Shown: positions 1 to 8,929 of the stretch, piece by piece
Numbering within the stretch: position 1 is the stretch's first letter
How the letters are laid out: the number at the start of each line of letters is the position of its first letter
From: Halomonas halmophila
GTDB lineage: Bacteria > Pseudomonadota > Gammaproteobacteria > Pseudomonadales > Halomonadaceae
DNA length: 64,000 bases
Direction of reading: 5' to 3'
Assembly (NCBI RefSeq): GCF_006540005.1
Contig: NZ_BJOC01000010.1
Location: forward strand, 84,731 to 148,730
Notes under the pieces: generated by a model
The model's input: only the letters and a program-made list of their open reading frames with translations
What the model was told of the DNA's origin: nothing
The model's database searches: none
Translations under genes and position numbers: made by a program

Positions 1-171
1 GGTTATTTCGTATCGACCTTCTTTTACGTGTTGCTGCTGATGTTCCAGTTCGGCAGTGGTTCGGCGAAGAACTGGCTGATGCGACTGGTCGCCACCTGTG
101 CGATTACCGGGGCCGGATACCTGCTGTTTGAGGTCTTTTTCCAGGTTCGTCTTCCGACCCTCTGGAGTTAA
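1..171 (+). CDS. C-terminal end of TctB-like tripartite tricarboxylate transporter small membrane subunit (partial)
   Basis: The reading frame is open from the first base and stops with TAA at 169-171, giving 56 residues that are mostly hydrophobic: one helix rich in Phe/Leu/Met and a second around ITGAGYLLFEVFF, ending in RLPTLWS. This fits the C-terminal membrane helices of TctB, the small four-helix subunit of TctABC solute uptake systems. The assignment leans on position: TctB normally precedes TctA, and the next gene is a clear TctA. The stop codon overlaps a possible upstream ATG of tctA, which indicates translational coupling. The start lies outside the window. Confidence 0.7.
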   Translation, partial: GYFVSTFFYVLLLMFQFGSGSAKNWLMRLVATCAITGAGYLLFEVFFQVRLPTLWS

Positions 172-176
172 TGATC

Positions 177-1703
177 ATGGAATCTCTATACGGTCTTCTA
201 GGCGGATTCGCTGCCCTCGCCAATCCCGAAACGCTTCTCTACATGGTTGGCGGCTTCCTGATCGGAACATTGTTCGGTGCCGTGCCGGGCCTGACGTCAG
301 TTCTGGCCATCGCGCTGCTGCTTCCTCTGACTTACAGCCTTGATGTCACCACGGCACTGGTGGCATGTGCCAGCATTTTCATGGCGGGTATGTGCAGCGG
401 CAGTATCACCGCCACGACGATCAACATCCCCGGTGCGCCCGCGTCGATGATGACGGCGTTGGAGGGGTATCCGATGCAGCAACGTGGTGAAGGTGCCAAG
501 GCCCTGGGACACGCTGCACTGGGGTCGATGATTGGTGGTTCAGTAGGTGCTTTGCTGTTGATGGTACTGTCGCCCCTGGCAGCCGATGTGGCATTGCTGA
601 TTCGCACCCCGGGCAAGTTCTCCTTGATCGCCTTCGCGCTCATCGTGATCATCATTTCTCAACGCGGTTCGGTCACGAAGGGGATGGTCGCCACTCTGCT
701 CGGCGTGATGGTCGCGACGGTAGGGATCGATGTAGTGCAGCCGTTGGCCCGCTTTACCTTCGGCAGCAGCGTGCTGGTGCAGGGAATCGACATGATGCCC
801 TTGATTATCGGGACGTTTGCGATCAGCGAGCTACTGATCCAGGCCGATAGCCGGAGTGCTCGTACGGTAGACCCCAGCAAGCTTCAAGCCGCGAAGGTCA
901 AACGCCGTGATTTCATTCCGCCGTTGTCCGAAGTGCGGGAAATCGGTTTTTTGCGCTATCTGAAAAGCGCGGTCATTGGTTATGCAGTGGGTATTCTACC
1001 GGGTGCCGGTGGCTCGATGGCAGCTTTTGTCTCCTATGCTGAATCGATGCGCTCCTCCAAGCACCCTGAGCGTTATGGCAAGGGGAATCCCGAAGGCATC
1101 GCATCAGCCGAGTGTGCCAACAACTCCATGTGTGGTGGCGCCTTCGTCCCGATGCTGACCTTTGGTATCCCCGGGGACCCTACGACGGCCATCGTTCTCG
1201 GTGTACTGGTAATCAACGGTCTGCAGCCTGGACCGCAGTTCATGACCCAGCAGCTTGACCTGATTGCCCCGATGTTCGCTTCGCTCTTTGTCAGTGCCTT
1301 GATTCTGGTACCACTGACGCTTTACTTGTTGGGGCCGTACTTCCTGAAGATCGTGTCGATTCGTCGCGACGTTCTCTATTCGAGCATCGCGGTGGTGGCC
1401 CTGGTGGGCAGTTATGTCGCCACGTACTCGACCTTCCAGATGGCTCTGGCGCTGGTGTTCGGTGTACTGGCCTATTTTCTGCGCAAGCAGAAATATCCCA
1501 CGGTCTGCCTGCTGCTGGGTTTTGTGCTGGGGCCAAGTCTTGAGGAATACTGCCGCCGTGCACTCTCGATCAATGACGGCAGTCCAACGGTTTTCCTGAC
1601 CAGTCCGGATAGCCTGTTCTTCATTGCCCTGACCGCCGTCTTCTTCTACTTCATGGTGATCCGCAAGCCTCGGGAAAACCCTCTCAAGGCAATGTCGGAT
1701 TAA
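177..1703 (+). CDS. tctA: TctA-family large permease of a tripartite tricarboxylate transporter
   Basis: About 508 residues with roughly 11-12 hydrophobic segments and the Gly/Pro-rich stretches typical of TctA: LFGAVPGLTS near the N terminus, a conserved segment near ITATTINIPGAPAS, and a second Gly-rich repeat near GILPGAGGSMAAF followed by FGIPGDPTTAIVLG. TctA forms the main channel of secondary, binding-protein-dependent uptake of carboxylates such as citrate. An ATG at 171 overlaps the TctB stop, but the GGAG at 164-167 is spaced properly for the ATG at 177, so I chose 177. A strong terminator follows. The substrate cannot be deduced. The binding protein TctC would be expected upstream, outside the window. 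Confidence 0.93.
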   Translation: MESLYGLLGGFAALANPETLLYMVGGFLIGTLFGAVPGLTSVLAIALLLPLTYSLDVTTALVACASIFMAGMCSGSITATTINIPGAPASMMTALEGYPMQQRGEGAKALGHAALGSMIGGSVGALLLMVLSPLAADVALLIRTPGKFSLIAFALIVIIISQRGSVTKGMVATLLGVMVATVGIDVVQPLARFTFGSSVLVQGIDMMPLIIGTFAISELLIQADSRSARTVDPSKLQAAKVKRRDFIPPLSEVREIGFLRYLKSAVIGYAVGILPGAGGSMAAFVSYAESMRSSKHPERYGKGNPEGIASAECANNSMCGGAFVPMLTFGIPGDPTTAIVLGVLVINGLQPGPQFMTQQLDLIAPMFASLFVSALILVPLTLYLLGPYFLKIVSIRRDVLYSSIAVVALVGSYVATYSTFQMALALVFGVLAYFLRKQKYPTVCLLLGFVLGPSLEEYCRRALSINDGSPTVFLTSPDSLFFIALTAVFFYFMVIRKPRENPLKAMSD

Positions 1704-1722
1704 ATCCGGGTAGGATGTTGAA

Positions 1723-1756
1723 GCGCCACAATCACGGTTGTGGCGCGTTCTTTTTG
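1723..1756 (+). terminator. Intrinsic terminator of the tct operon
   Basis: A perfect 9-bp stem (GCGCCACAA / TTGTGGCGC, loop TCACGG) is followed by GTTCTTTTT. It sits 20 bp after the tctA stop codon. Confidence 0.9.
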
Positions 1757-1847
1757 TCCTGATGACCCTGTTGATCGTTACAAAGGCCCTCTCGCGCGGT
1801 CGGCAGCATGTGACTGACCAGAAGCAGCGCATCAGTGGCTTGTATAG

Positions 1848-1865
1848 TGCACAAACCTTCCAGAC
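1848..1865 (+). promoter_or_regulatory. Copy 1 of an 18-bp element in front of the AraC gene (candidate operator)
   Basis: The 18 bases TGCACAAACCTTCCAGAC end 63 bp before the chosen AraC start. The identical 18 bases occur at 2792-2809, in front of the LysE-family gene. An exact repeat of this length in the two promoter regions of a regulator/transporter pair is best explained as the AraC regulator's binding site. Confidence 0.6.
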
Positions 1866-1928
1866 GTTCTTGCGTCCCGTGCTGCATCATGGTCTGTTGA
1901 GTCCATGAGCGGGTGCGGAGAGGCCATC

Positions 1929-2759
1929 ATGCCCGAGTCCAGTTGGGTCGATCTTGAGCAGGATAGTGCCACGGGCATCGAGACGGTGCGTGCGCATTTT
2001 CAGGGTCATGCCTATGATCCGCACTGGCACGATAGCTATCTGGTCGGAGTGACCGAACAGGGTCTGCAGCAGTTCACCTGTCGGCACTCGCGCCACCGCA
2101 GCACACCGGGGCGCCTGATACTCATCGAGCCGGGGGAGGTCCATGACGGGCATGCGCCGGAAGAGGATGGGTTCACGTATTCCATGCTGTATCTGGATCC
2201 TGACTGGCTGGATCGCAGCCTGCGCGAGCAGCATGGCGTGGCGCCGACCGAGCGCTATCCCGGCTTTTCCGCGACGCTGGCCGATGATCCGCGCTTGAGT
2301 CGCACTATCCTGACGGCCTTCAGTGCGCTGCGTCAGCAGCCCTGGCGGATCATGCGCGATACGGCGCTCGACCAGCTTATTGAGGGGCTGGTACCGCATC
2401 TGGGTGCGGTTCCGCAGAGCACCGATCACCCTCGCTTGCCGGCAGCGGCGCTGCGCGCCCGCGATTATCTGCATGCCCATGTCGAACAGGACATCAGCCT
2501 GGAAGCGCTGGCGGTGGCCAGTGGCGTGAATCGTTATCGGCTCAGCCGTGCCTTCAAGCAGGCATTTGGCATTGCTCCGCATGCCTATCTGGTGCAGTTG
2601 CGCCTCAACCATGCACGCCGCCGTCTGGCGGCCGGCGAGACGCCGGTAACGGTGGCCAGCCAGCTTGGGTTCGCCGATCAGAGTCATCTGGGGCGCTGGT
2701 TCCGGCGCGCCTATGGGGTCACGCCGGCCGACTATCGTCAGCGCTGCCGGGGCGGCTGA
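1929..2759 (+). CDS. AraC-family transcriptional regulator with N-terminal cupin-like sensor domain
   Basis: 276 residues. The N-terminal half has the AraC cupin pattern (HWHDSYLVGV near residue 33, then a beta-rich stretch with IEPGEVHDGH). The C-terminal 100 residues hold two helix-turn-helix units: ISLEALAVASGVNRYRLSRA and the second HTH with SQLGFADQSHLGRWFRR, closing with the AraC signature GVTPADYRQ. The start at 1929 was preferred over the in-frame ATG at 1905 because GGAGAGG lies just upstream. The next gene on the same strand encodes a LysE-family exporter, a common pairing in which the regulator controls amino-acid efflux. A shared 18-bp element sits in front of both genes. Confidence 0.9.
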   Translation: MPESSWVDLEQDSATGIETVRAHFQGHAYDPHWHDSYLVGVTEQGLQQFTCRHSRHRSTPGRLILIEPGEVHDGHAPEEDGFTYSMLYLDPDWLDRSLREQHGVAPTERYPGFSATLADDPRLSRTILTAFSALRQQPWRIMRDTALDQLIEGLVPHLGAVPQSTDHPRLPAAALRARDYLHAHVEQDISLEALAVASGVNRYRLSRAFKQAFGIAPHAYLVQLRLNHARRRLAAGETPVTVASQLGFADQSHLGRWFRRAYGVTPADYRQRCRGG

Positions 2760-2791
2760 CTCCCGGGCTGATATCAGCCTCCCCTACGCAC

Positions 2792-2809
2792 TGCACAAAC
2801 CTTCCAGAC
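2792..2809 (+). promoter_or_regulatory. Copy 2 of the 18-bp element, in front of the LysE-family gene
   Basis: Identical to 1848-1865. It ends 54 bp before the LysE-family start, almost the same distance as copy 1 from the AraC start, so both genes are probably controlled through it. Confidence 0.6.
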
Positions 2810-2863
2810 TCGGTGGTAACCCACGGCGACAATACGAGTGTCCTCATTCAGGAGCTCGACACC

Positions 2864-3466
2864 ATGTCGCAATGGTTGCCTTACACCCTGTTCGCGTTTG
2901 CCGCGACGGCCAGCCCCGGGCCGACCAATCTGCTGGTTATGGCCATGGCGGGGCAGGTGAGTATGCGCCGGGTGCTGCCCGTGGTGGTTGCGGCCTGTGC
3001 CAGTGCGGCGCTGATTGTGCTTATGGCCGGCGCCGGTGCCGCGAGTTTTCTACAGGCAACGCCCTGGCTGCGCGAGCTGTTGTCCTGGCTGGGTGGCGCC
3101 TGGTTGACGTGGTTGGCCTGGCGACTCGCTTCGGCGTCGCCGCCTGCTGATGACAGCGAGGGCCAGGTCGCGCCCACATTTCAGGTTGGCGTGGCCCGAG
3201 TGGTCGGCCTGCAGGTGATCAACCCCAAGGTGTGGATGATGGGGCTGTCGGTCTTCGCGATGTTTGCCGGCCCGGATGCCTCACTGATGACCGTGATGCT
3301 GATGGCGTTGATCTTCTTCGTGCTGGCCGTCATCTCGATGACGCTCTGGGGCCTCATGGGGCGTGGCGCCGCTCGCTGGCTGGCAACGCCGCGCCGTCGA
3401 GTGATCTTCAACCGGGTGATGGCGACGATGCTGTTGGGGATGACCTGGTGGGGACTCTTCCACTGA
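2864..3466 (+). CDS. LysE/RhtB-family amino acid exporter
   Basis: 200 residues with about six hydrophobic segments. The family signature region is present at the N terminus (FAATASPGPTNLLVMAMAGQ) together with GLQVINPKVWMMGL in the middle, both typical of LysE/RhtB/CmaU carriers that export amino acids across the inner membrane. The ATG at 2864 has an upstream AGGAGC; an in-frame start at 2813 would add 17 unlikely residues and overlap the promoter region. It lies 104 bp after the AraC gene and behind the second copy of the shared 18-bp element. The substrate is unknown. Confidence 0.9.
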   Translation: MSQWLPYTLFAFAATASPGPTNLLVMAMAGQVSMRRVLPVVVAACASAALIVLMAGAGAASFLQATPWLRELLSWLGGAWLTWLAWRLASASPPADDSEGQVAPTFQVGVARVVGLQVINPKVWMMGLSVFAMFAGPDASLMTVMLMALIFFVLAVISMTLWGLMGRGAARWLATPRRRVIFNRVMATMLLGMTWWGLFH

Positions 3467-3517
3467 CCTCCGTGCTTGATGTGGCGATGCATCAGGCCTC
3501 GATCAGGAGTTGATCTT

Positions 3518-3925
3518 ATGCAGGATACGCGAATCGTCGTCATGGTCCGTGAGGACCTGGCCGTATGGCAGAAGCTCAATGTCACGGCTTTTCTGATGAG
3601 CGGGTTGGCGGCCGAGCACCAGGAGATCATCGGCGAGCCCTATGCAGATGCCGAAGGCAACCGGCACCACCGCTTGGCGGGCGAGCCGGTGATGGTGCTT
3701 TCCGGCTCGGCCGCCGTGCTGAGAAACGCCAGGCGTCGCGCCAATTCGCGTGGCGTGGAGAGTGCCGTCTATATCGACGAGATGTTTGCCACCGGCAACG
3801 ACGCGGCCAACCGCAGCGTGTTCGCCGAACACGGCCCGGATGAAGAGAATGTGGCCGGCATTGCCTTTCGCACCGAGAAGAAAATCGCCGACAAGATCAG
3901 CAAGGGTGCCAGGCGGCATGCGTGA
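3518..3925 (+). CDS. DUF2000 family protein
   Basis: 135 residues, soluble, no signal peptide. The pattern of an N-terminal strand (IVVMVREDLAVWQKLNVTAFL), a central GEPYADAEGN turn, VMVLSGSA and a C-terminal VAGIAFRTEKK matches the DUF2000 family as I remember it. That family folds like a small peptidyl-tRNA-hydrolase-like domain and has no established function. AGGAG at 3505-3509 supports the ATG at 3518. It follows the LysE gene by 51 bp and may be cotranscribed with it. It converges with the LysR gene, and I see no clear terminator between them. Confidence 0.75.
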   Translation: MQDTRIVVMVREDLAVWQKLNVTAFLMSGLAAEHQEIIGEPYADAEGNRHHRLAGEPVMVLSGSAAVLRNARRRANSRGVESAVYIDEMFATGNDAANRSVFAEHGPDEENVAGIAFRTEKKIADKISKGARRHA

Positions 3926-3967
3926 GGCCAGGGGCAGAACAGTGGTGAGAATCGCAGGGATGCCGGA

Positions 3968-4882
3968 TTACGCCTTCGACGTCAATAGCCACTGGCGAAA
4001 TGTCTGCATGGCAACACTCAAGTGACGATGCTGAGGTAGCAGCAGGGAAAGTTGTCCACGGCTGGGCAAGGCATGCGGCAGGGCATGCACGAGTATTCCC
4101 TGCTGGAGCTCCTCGGCCAGGAGTCGCGTCCAGCCCAGTGTCACTCCCTGGCCGGCCATGGTTGCGTTCATCAACAGTTGGTAGCTGTTGGCGCGGAAGG
4201 TACTGGCGGGGGGCTGCCATGCCAGCTCGAGCGAGCGGTACCAGGTCTCCCAGGTCAGCCAGTCATGGAAGTGATCCTCGACGACCATCAGGGTATGTCG
4301 TTGCAGCAGGTCGCTGGCATCACGAATGCCGCCATGTCGTTCCAGGTAGATGGGGCTGCAAACGGCGCTGACGCTTTCCTGATCGAAAATCGCTTCGGCG
4401 GTCAGGCCGGGTGGGTCGACTTCGTCTGGCACGTGGTAGTAGATGCCAAGGTCGAATTCGGCCAGATCGAGCCGGTTGGGGTCCTCGACGGTCAGAATGC
4501 GGATCTCGATATCCGGGTGTGCATGCTGAAAGTGAGGCAGCTGACGGGCCAGCCAGGTCGAAGCCACGGTCGGGCTGGCGGCCAGGGTCAACTGACGATC
4601 GTTGCCACGTCGCCGCAGGCTTGCCGTCTCGTCACTCAGTTCGCGGAGTATGCGCTGAATGACCATGGCATAGTGCCTGCCGGCCGGTGTCAGGCTAAGT
4701 CCGTCGTGATGGCGTTCGAAAAGCGGCCGCCCGAGGTCTTCCTCGAGACGCCTGATCTGTCGGCTGACTGCACTCTGGGTCAGGTTCAGTTCGCTGCCGG
4801 CCTGGGTGAAGCTGCCATGACGGGCCGTGGCTTCGAAGGCATGCAGGCAGGACATGGGGGGAAGGTCATTGCCCTTGGGCAT
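3968..4882 (-). CDS. LysR-family transcriptional regulator (GcvA-like)
   Basis: 304 residues. The winged HTH lies at residues 9-66 (LPPMSCLHAFEATARHGSFT, then SAVSRQIRRLEEDLGRPLFER) and is followed by a type 2 periplasmic-binding-like effector domain. The opening LPP...AFEA pattern is that of the GcvA subgroup. The ATG at 4882 starts MPKGN; longer in-frame starts add an arginine-rich tail with no family likeness. The gene lies downstream of, and in the same direction as, the CocE-type hydrolase and BCCT carrier genes. It is therefore a reasonable candidate for their regulator, but this is inference from position only. Confidence 0.9.
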   Translation of the reverse strand: MPKGNDLPPMSCLHAFEATARHGSFTQAGSELNLTQSAVSRQIRRLEEDLGRPLFERHHDGLSLTPAGRHYAMVIQRILRELSDETASLRRRGNDRQLTLAASPTVASTWLARQLPHFQHAHPDIEIRILTVEDPNRLDLAEFDLGIYYHVPDEVDPPGLTAEAIFDQESVSAVCSPIYLERHGGIRDASDLLQRHTLMVVEDHFHDWLTWETWYRSLELAWQPPASTFRANSYQLLMNATMAGQGVTLGWTRLLAEELQQGILVHALPHALPSRGQLSLLLPQHRHLSVAMQTFRQWLLTSKA

Positions 4883-4926
4883 ACAGGAATCCGTGACCGT
4901 GAACTTACGACCACGGATCATAGCAT

Positions 4927-4950
4927 GAAAGCCCGTGTCTCCGGGCTTTC
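4927..4950 (-). terminator. Hairpin between the CocE-type hydrolase and LysR genes
   Basis: A perfect 9-bp stem (GAAAGCCCG / CGGGCTTTC) with a 6-base loop, 15 bp after the hydrolase stop. No T-run follows on the minus strand, so it may be a weak terminator or a processing/stability hairpin rather than a full stop. Confidence 0.4.
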
Positions 4951-4964
4951 GTCTGGCGTGGCTA

Positions 4965-6989
4965 TCAGGTTGCGGTTCTGGGGATCTCGCGCTCCCAGGT
5001 TTTCTCGCTGACCTGGATGCCATCTTCATGGGCGATCTGACTGGCCGTCAGGTAGAAAGTGCTTTCATCACAACGCAGGTGATGACGACTGGTGACCTCG
5101 ACGTTGAATTGACCATCGCCTTGCTGACGACAGGCCTTGTAAGTCCATACGATATCCGCCCGGGTGCGAGTAGCATCCGTTGGGTGGCTTGTGTAGATTT
5201 CCTTGCCCTGCTGCTCAACACGTAAGCCGTGGTCTTCGAAGCGAACATCCCCCATGTCATCTTCTATGGTAAGGGTTACTTCGCCACTGCCCACGTCCTC
5301 GCTGATGGTACGTTTTGGCTCTCCCTTGCGTAATGTCTCCAGGCGGCAGGGTGTGGCACTTTCCGGTGGTTCAAAAGGCATGGGCACGAAAGGCGCTTGG
5401 CAAAGTGGCAACTCGAGGACCGGTGACCCAGCTTTCAGCGTCAGATCGGCGCGTTTGCGGGGAGACCAGACAAGCGGGAAGCTGGCACTGGACAGCGCTA
5501 CGCGAAGCCGATGCCCCTCGGGCAGCCGATAGCCGATCAAGTCCATGGCGACACGTATGTCCATCGGCTCGCCGGGTATGGGCGCAGCCACATGGCCCTG
5601 GTCATTGCGCAGGTTTAGATTGAGTGTGCCGTAGGTGATCAGGGTGCTTTCACCACTGGGGGAGACATCGCATAGACGTACGTGCAACTGACCGCAGGCT
5701 TCGGCGCTGGAGAGCGTCAGTGCAACGGTCGGTTGACCGAGAATGTCGAGGCCTTTGTCATAGACTTCGGAGTCGAACGTCACGGAGAGGCCATCGTCGC
5801 GACGCTGGTCGGGCGGAAAGTCGGCCCCGAACCACAGCGGGATGTACTCACCCTGGAGTGAACCCATGGTCAGAGGTGACGCGATGAGTCGGTCTTCGCT
5901 GAGCGCAATAGTGCCTGTCAGGCCATGATCTCCCAGCAGCAACCGGGTCGTCTCGACCTGATCGGAAGGCGCCGGCCAGTCACTGGTGTGAACCCATTGA
6001 CCCGGACGTTCGAGATACTTGGTCGCCGGTGGCAGGCCATCCTGGAGGTAAAAGGTACAGGCCGGTTCATCCATGATGCCGGTCTCGATGTCCTTGAGCC
6101 AGTAGTCCCACCAGCGCAGGGCCTCCTGTAGAAAACCGATGGCCGGGTCGGGAATGGCGAAGTGGGGATACTTGTGCATCCAGGGGCCCAGCAGCGCCTT
6201 CCTGGGGCAGGAGAGGTGCTCCATCATTCGTGGGATGGTGTTGGTGTAGGAATCCCCCCAGCCGCTGATCATGTAGACCGCTGCTTCGATATCCGCGTAA
6301 TTCTCGTTGATGGAGCCATGCTTCCAGTAGTCATCACGATACTGGTGGCTGATCCAGTTATCGGCCAGCAATGGCATGTTATCGAGGCGATGCTGCCACA
6401 TGTCACGCCAGCGGTCGCCGACCAGCGCAGGGTCCGGAACGGCGGCAGAGAAACTCATCATGGTGGCTGACCAGGCGAGATTCTCCAGGAGCATGTTGCC
6501 GCCCTTGTAATGCACGTCGTCGGCAAAACGGTCGTCGGTGGAGCACAGCGTGATGATCGCCTTGAGCGGTTCCGGTTTCAGGGCGGCGACCTGCAGGCCG
6601 TTGAAGCCTCCCCAGGAGATACCCATCATGCCGAGGTTGCCGGAGCACCATGGCTGCTTGACGATCCAGTCGATCACTTCCAAGGCATCGGCCTGTTCCT
6701 GAGGGGCATACTCATCTTCCATCAGCCCCTCGGACTCGCCGTTGCCGCGCATGTCGACGCGAATGCTGGCATAACCGTGACCCGCAAAATAAGGGTGCGT
6801 CAGCTCGTCGCGAATGGCCGTGCCGTCGCGCTTGCGGTAGGGCAGGTATTCCAGGATGGCCGGTACCGGGTGTGTCTCGGCGTCTTCCGGTAGCCAGATC
6901 CTGGCGGCCAGATAGGTGCCGTCTGCCAAAGGGATCCAGGCGTTTTCGATTTCACGCACGCGGCGGGGAAAATCTTCTTTGATATGCAT
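4965..6989 (-). CDS. CocE/NonD family (S15-type) alpha/beta hydrolase
   Basis: 674 residues. The N-terminal alpha/beta-hydrolase domain shows the oxyanion region (ILEYLPYRKRDGT), the motif DMRGNGESEG and the nucleophile elbow GISWGG (Ser near residue 124). A helical cap follows, then a C-terminal jelly-roll domain from about residue 350. This is the X-Pro dipeptidyl peptidase S15/cocaine esterase architecture, whose members hydrolyse esters or amides; the substrate is not predictable. There is no signal peptide, so it should be cytoplasmic. Its ATG overlaps the stop of the BCCT carrier gene (TGATG), indicating translational coupling. The carrier and hydrolase probably work on one compound. 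Confidence 0.9.
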   Translation of the reverse strand: MHIKEDFPRRVREIENAWIPLADGTYLAARIWLPEDAETHPVPAILEYLPYRKRDGTAIRDELTHPYFAGHGYASIRVDMRGNGESEGLMEDEYAPQEQADALEVIDWIVKQPWCSGNLGMMGISWGGFNGLQVAALKPEPLKAIITLCSTDDRFADDVHYKGGNMLLENLAWSATMMSFSAAVPDPALVGDRWRDMWQHRLDNMPLLADNWISHQYRDDYWKHGSINENYADIEAAVYMISGWGDSYTNTIPRMMEHLSCPRKALLGPWMHKYPHFAIPDPAIGFLQEALRWWDYWLKDIETGIMDEPACTFYLQDGLPPATKYLERPGQWVHTSDWPAPSDQVETTRLLLGDHGLTGTIALSEDRLIASPLTMGSLQGEYIPLWFGADFPPDQRRDDGLSVTFDSEVYDKGLDILGQPTVALTLSSAEACGQLHVRLCDVSPSGESTLITYGTLNLNLRNDQGHVAAPIPGEPMDIRVAMDLIGYRLPEGHRLRVALSSASFPLVWSPRKRADLTLKAGSPVLELPLCQAPFVPMPFEPPESATPCRLETLRKGEPKRTISEDVGSGEVTLTIEDDMGDVRFEDHGLRVEQQGKEIYTSHPTDATRTRADIVWTYKACRQQGDGQFNVEVTSRHHLRCDESTFYLTASQIAHEDGIQVSEKTWEREIPRTAT

Positions 6990-8533
6990 CAGTCTTTCTC
7001 GGCACGTGTGGGTGTGGGAACGGCTTCAAGACGTTCCGGATGTTGTAACCAGATCCAGAGTGAACCGGTGGCCAGCAGGACGATCAGCAGTGAAGGCAGC
7101 CCCCCGAGATTGGAAAGCATCTTGATACCGTCGATGCCGACGAAGCTGACCATTACCCAGGAGACCGCACCGACAATGACACCCCAGATGATTTTCATGG
7201 TGATGCCGGCATTGAGGTCGGAGTCTGCCGTCAGTCCGCGTGTACAGAGGTTGCCGATGGCATCGGTCTGGGAGTCAGCGGCGGTAACGTAGGAGATGTA
7301 GGCGATGAACAGCAGAACCGGAATCCAGATGCCGGACAGCGGGAGCTCGCGGAACAGTTCGTAAAGCACGTGCTCGACGCCACGGTCATTCAGAATCGCA
7401 TGCAGGTCGACGCCGGTGTTGGCCTGGTAATAGAGTGCGGCGCCCGAGAAGATGATGATCCACACGCTGGCGAACAAGGCAGGGTAAAGCAGGTTGACGC
7501 GCAGAAACTCCTTCACGGTATACCCCTGAGAAATCTTGCCCAGGAAGAGTGCGGCCACGGGTGCCCAGGCAAACCATACCGCCCAGTAGAAGATCGACCA
7601 CCACTGCGGCCACTTGTCATCAGCTGCAGCTCCAGTGAACAGGCTCTTGCTGAAGAAGTTATCCAGGTAGATCCCGAACGACTCCACCCCCAGCGCAAGG
7701 CTGAAAATGGTGGGACCTATAATGAACATGAAGATGCCAAGCACCATCAGCAGTATGGCGTTGAGGGATGACAGGCGGGCGATGCCTTTTTGAAGTCCAC
7801 TGGCAGCCGAGAGCACGAAGGTGACGACGATCACCGCGATAATCACACCCAGGCGCAAGGGGGTGGTTTCACCTCCCAAGTACTGGCCTGCACCTCCGGC
7901 AAGCGTCAATGCGCCGGTACCCAGTGATGAGGCCATGCCAGCAACCAGTGCATAGAGCGAGACGGCATCGATCAGTCCGGCGAAGCGTTTTACACCTGGG
8001 CCGAAGAGAGGTTCGAGCATGCTCGAGATCGAGAAGCGCAAGCGTAGATTGTAGAAAGCGAGCGCGAATATCAGTGCGGGTACGGCATAGATGGCGTAGG
8101 GCGTGAATGACCAGTGCAGGAACATGGTCGACATGGCGAAGGTCATCGCGTCACTGGAGCCGGCTTCCAGCCCGCTCGAGGATGGTGGTCCCATGAAGTG
8201 GTAGAGCGGCTCGGCGGTCGTCCAGAACAGCACACCCACCGCGAGCGTCGTGCACAGGGTGATCGAGAACCAGCGCAGGCGCGACAGCAAGGGTTTGGCA
8301 TGGGCGCCACCGATACGGATTCGCCCCAGAGGCGAAAAGTAAACGATCACCGCCATGACCAGCAGGTAACAGCTGCCCAGGGAGAACAGCCAGGAAAAGT
8401 TGGCCAGTACGGCATCATTCAGCGCACTGGTGCTTGCCAAGAAGGCATCCAGGTCAACGTAACTGGCGACAACTGCCACCATCAGCACGATGAAGGTCGG
8501 CCAGAATACCAGCGGCCTCAGCGAGGTCTGCAT
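6989..8533 (-). CDS. BCCT-family carrier (betaine/choline/carnitine type) with an altered substrate box
   Basis: 514 residues and twelve predicted helices. The family signature in helix 8 is clear (FYWAVWFAWAP, then GKISQGYTVKEF), as is FWTTAEPLYHF in helix 3. Compared with BetP as I recall it, the helix 4 box HWSFTPYAIY keeps Trp141 and Tyr149 but has Tyr146 where BetP has Trp194. In helix 8, Val319 replaces the first Trp of the BetP Trp373/Trp374 pair. The glycine-rich stretch of helix 3 also begins Ala-Val-Gly. The substrate is therefore probably not plain glycine betaine. It lacks a long C-terminal osmosensing tail. It is the first gene of a unit with the CocE-type hydrolase, and GGAGA precedes the start. 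Confidence 0.93.
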   Translation of the reverse strand: MQTSLRPLVFWPTFIVLMVAVVASYVDLDAFLASTSALNDAVLANFSWLFSLGSCYLLVMAVIVYFSPLGRIRIGGAHAKPLLSRLRWFSITLCTTLAVGVLFWTTAEPLYHFMGPPSSSGLEAGSSDAMTFAMSTMFLHWSFTPYAIYAVPALIFALAFYNLRLRFSISSMLEPLFGPGVKRFAGLIDAVSLYALVAGMASSLGTGALTLAGGAGQYLGGETTPLRLGVIIAVIVVTFVLSAASGLQKGIARLSSLNAILLMVLGIFMFIIGPTIFSLALGVESFGIYLDNFFSKSLFTGAAADDKWPQWWSIFYWAVWFAWAPVAALFLGKISQGYTVKEFLRVNLLYPALFASVWIIIFSGAALYYQANTGVDLHAILNDRGVEHVLYELFRELPLSGIWIPVLLFIAYISYVTAADSQTDAIGNLCTRGLTADSDLNAGITMKIIWGVIVGAVSWVMVSFVGIDGIKMLSNLGGLPSLLIVLLATGSLWIWLQHPERLEAVPTPTRAEKD

Positions 8534-8929
8534 TATATGTCTCCGTTGTTGTGGTCGGTGAGTTATGCTTTTTGTACATGGCTTACTAACCTACTGGCTT
8601 ATGCATGGTGGGTGGCAAACATAATTTGAACATGAGGGTATGCACCTGAGGCATGGCCCATCCATGAGGGGAGTCAGTCCGCGTCATTCGTACCAGCGAT
8701 TTGACCAATCTCGTGAAGGTGGCCTGGAAGAGAATTCGGAAACGAATCGTGGATGCTGGTGCTATGAGCGAGCCGTGCTGCCCAAGAGTCATAAGCCTCG
8801 TGAAGCGGATCTCGACACATGATGGTGTATGCTGCGAGTTACGATCGCGGGGCAGGCTGCAGGGTGCGTCCCGAGTGTCTTTCGGGGAGGGCAGCGCGGT
8901 CGGCGGGTCGGCAATGGAAGGGAATCATC
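8534..8929. other. Intergenic region between the BCCT gene and the endolysin gene
   Basis: 396 bp between divergent genes. It must carry the promoters of both, but I see no convincing consensus pair, repeat or RNA. Short open frames here, such as one at 8586-8792 on the minus strand, show no family likeness. Confidence 0.5.

Noticed and set aside
8586..8792. 68-codon minus-strand frame upstream of the BCCT gene
   Set aside because: No ribosome binding site, no family likeness, and it lies in the expected promoter region.
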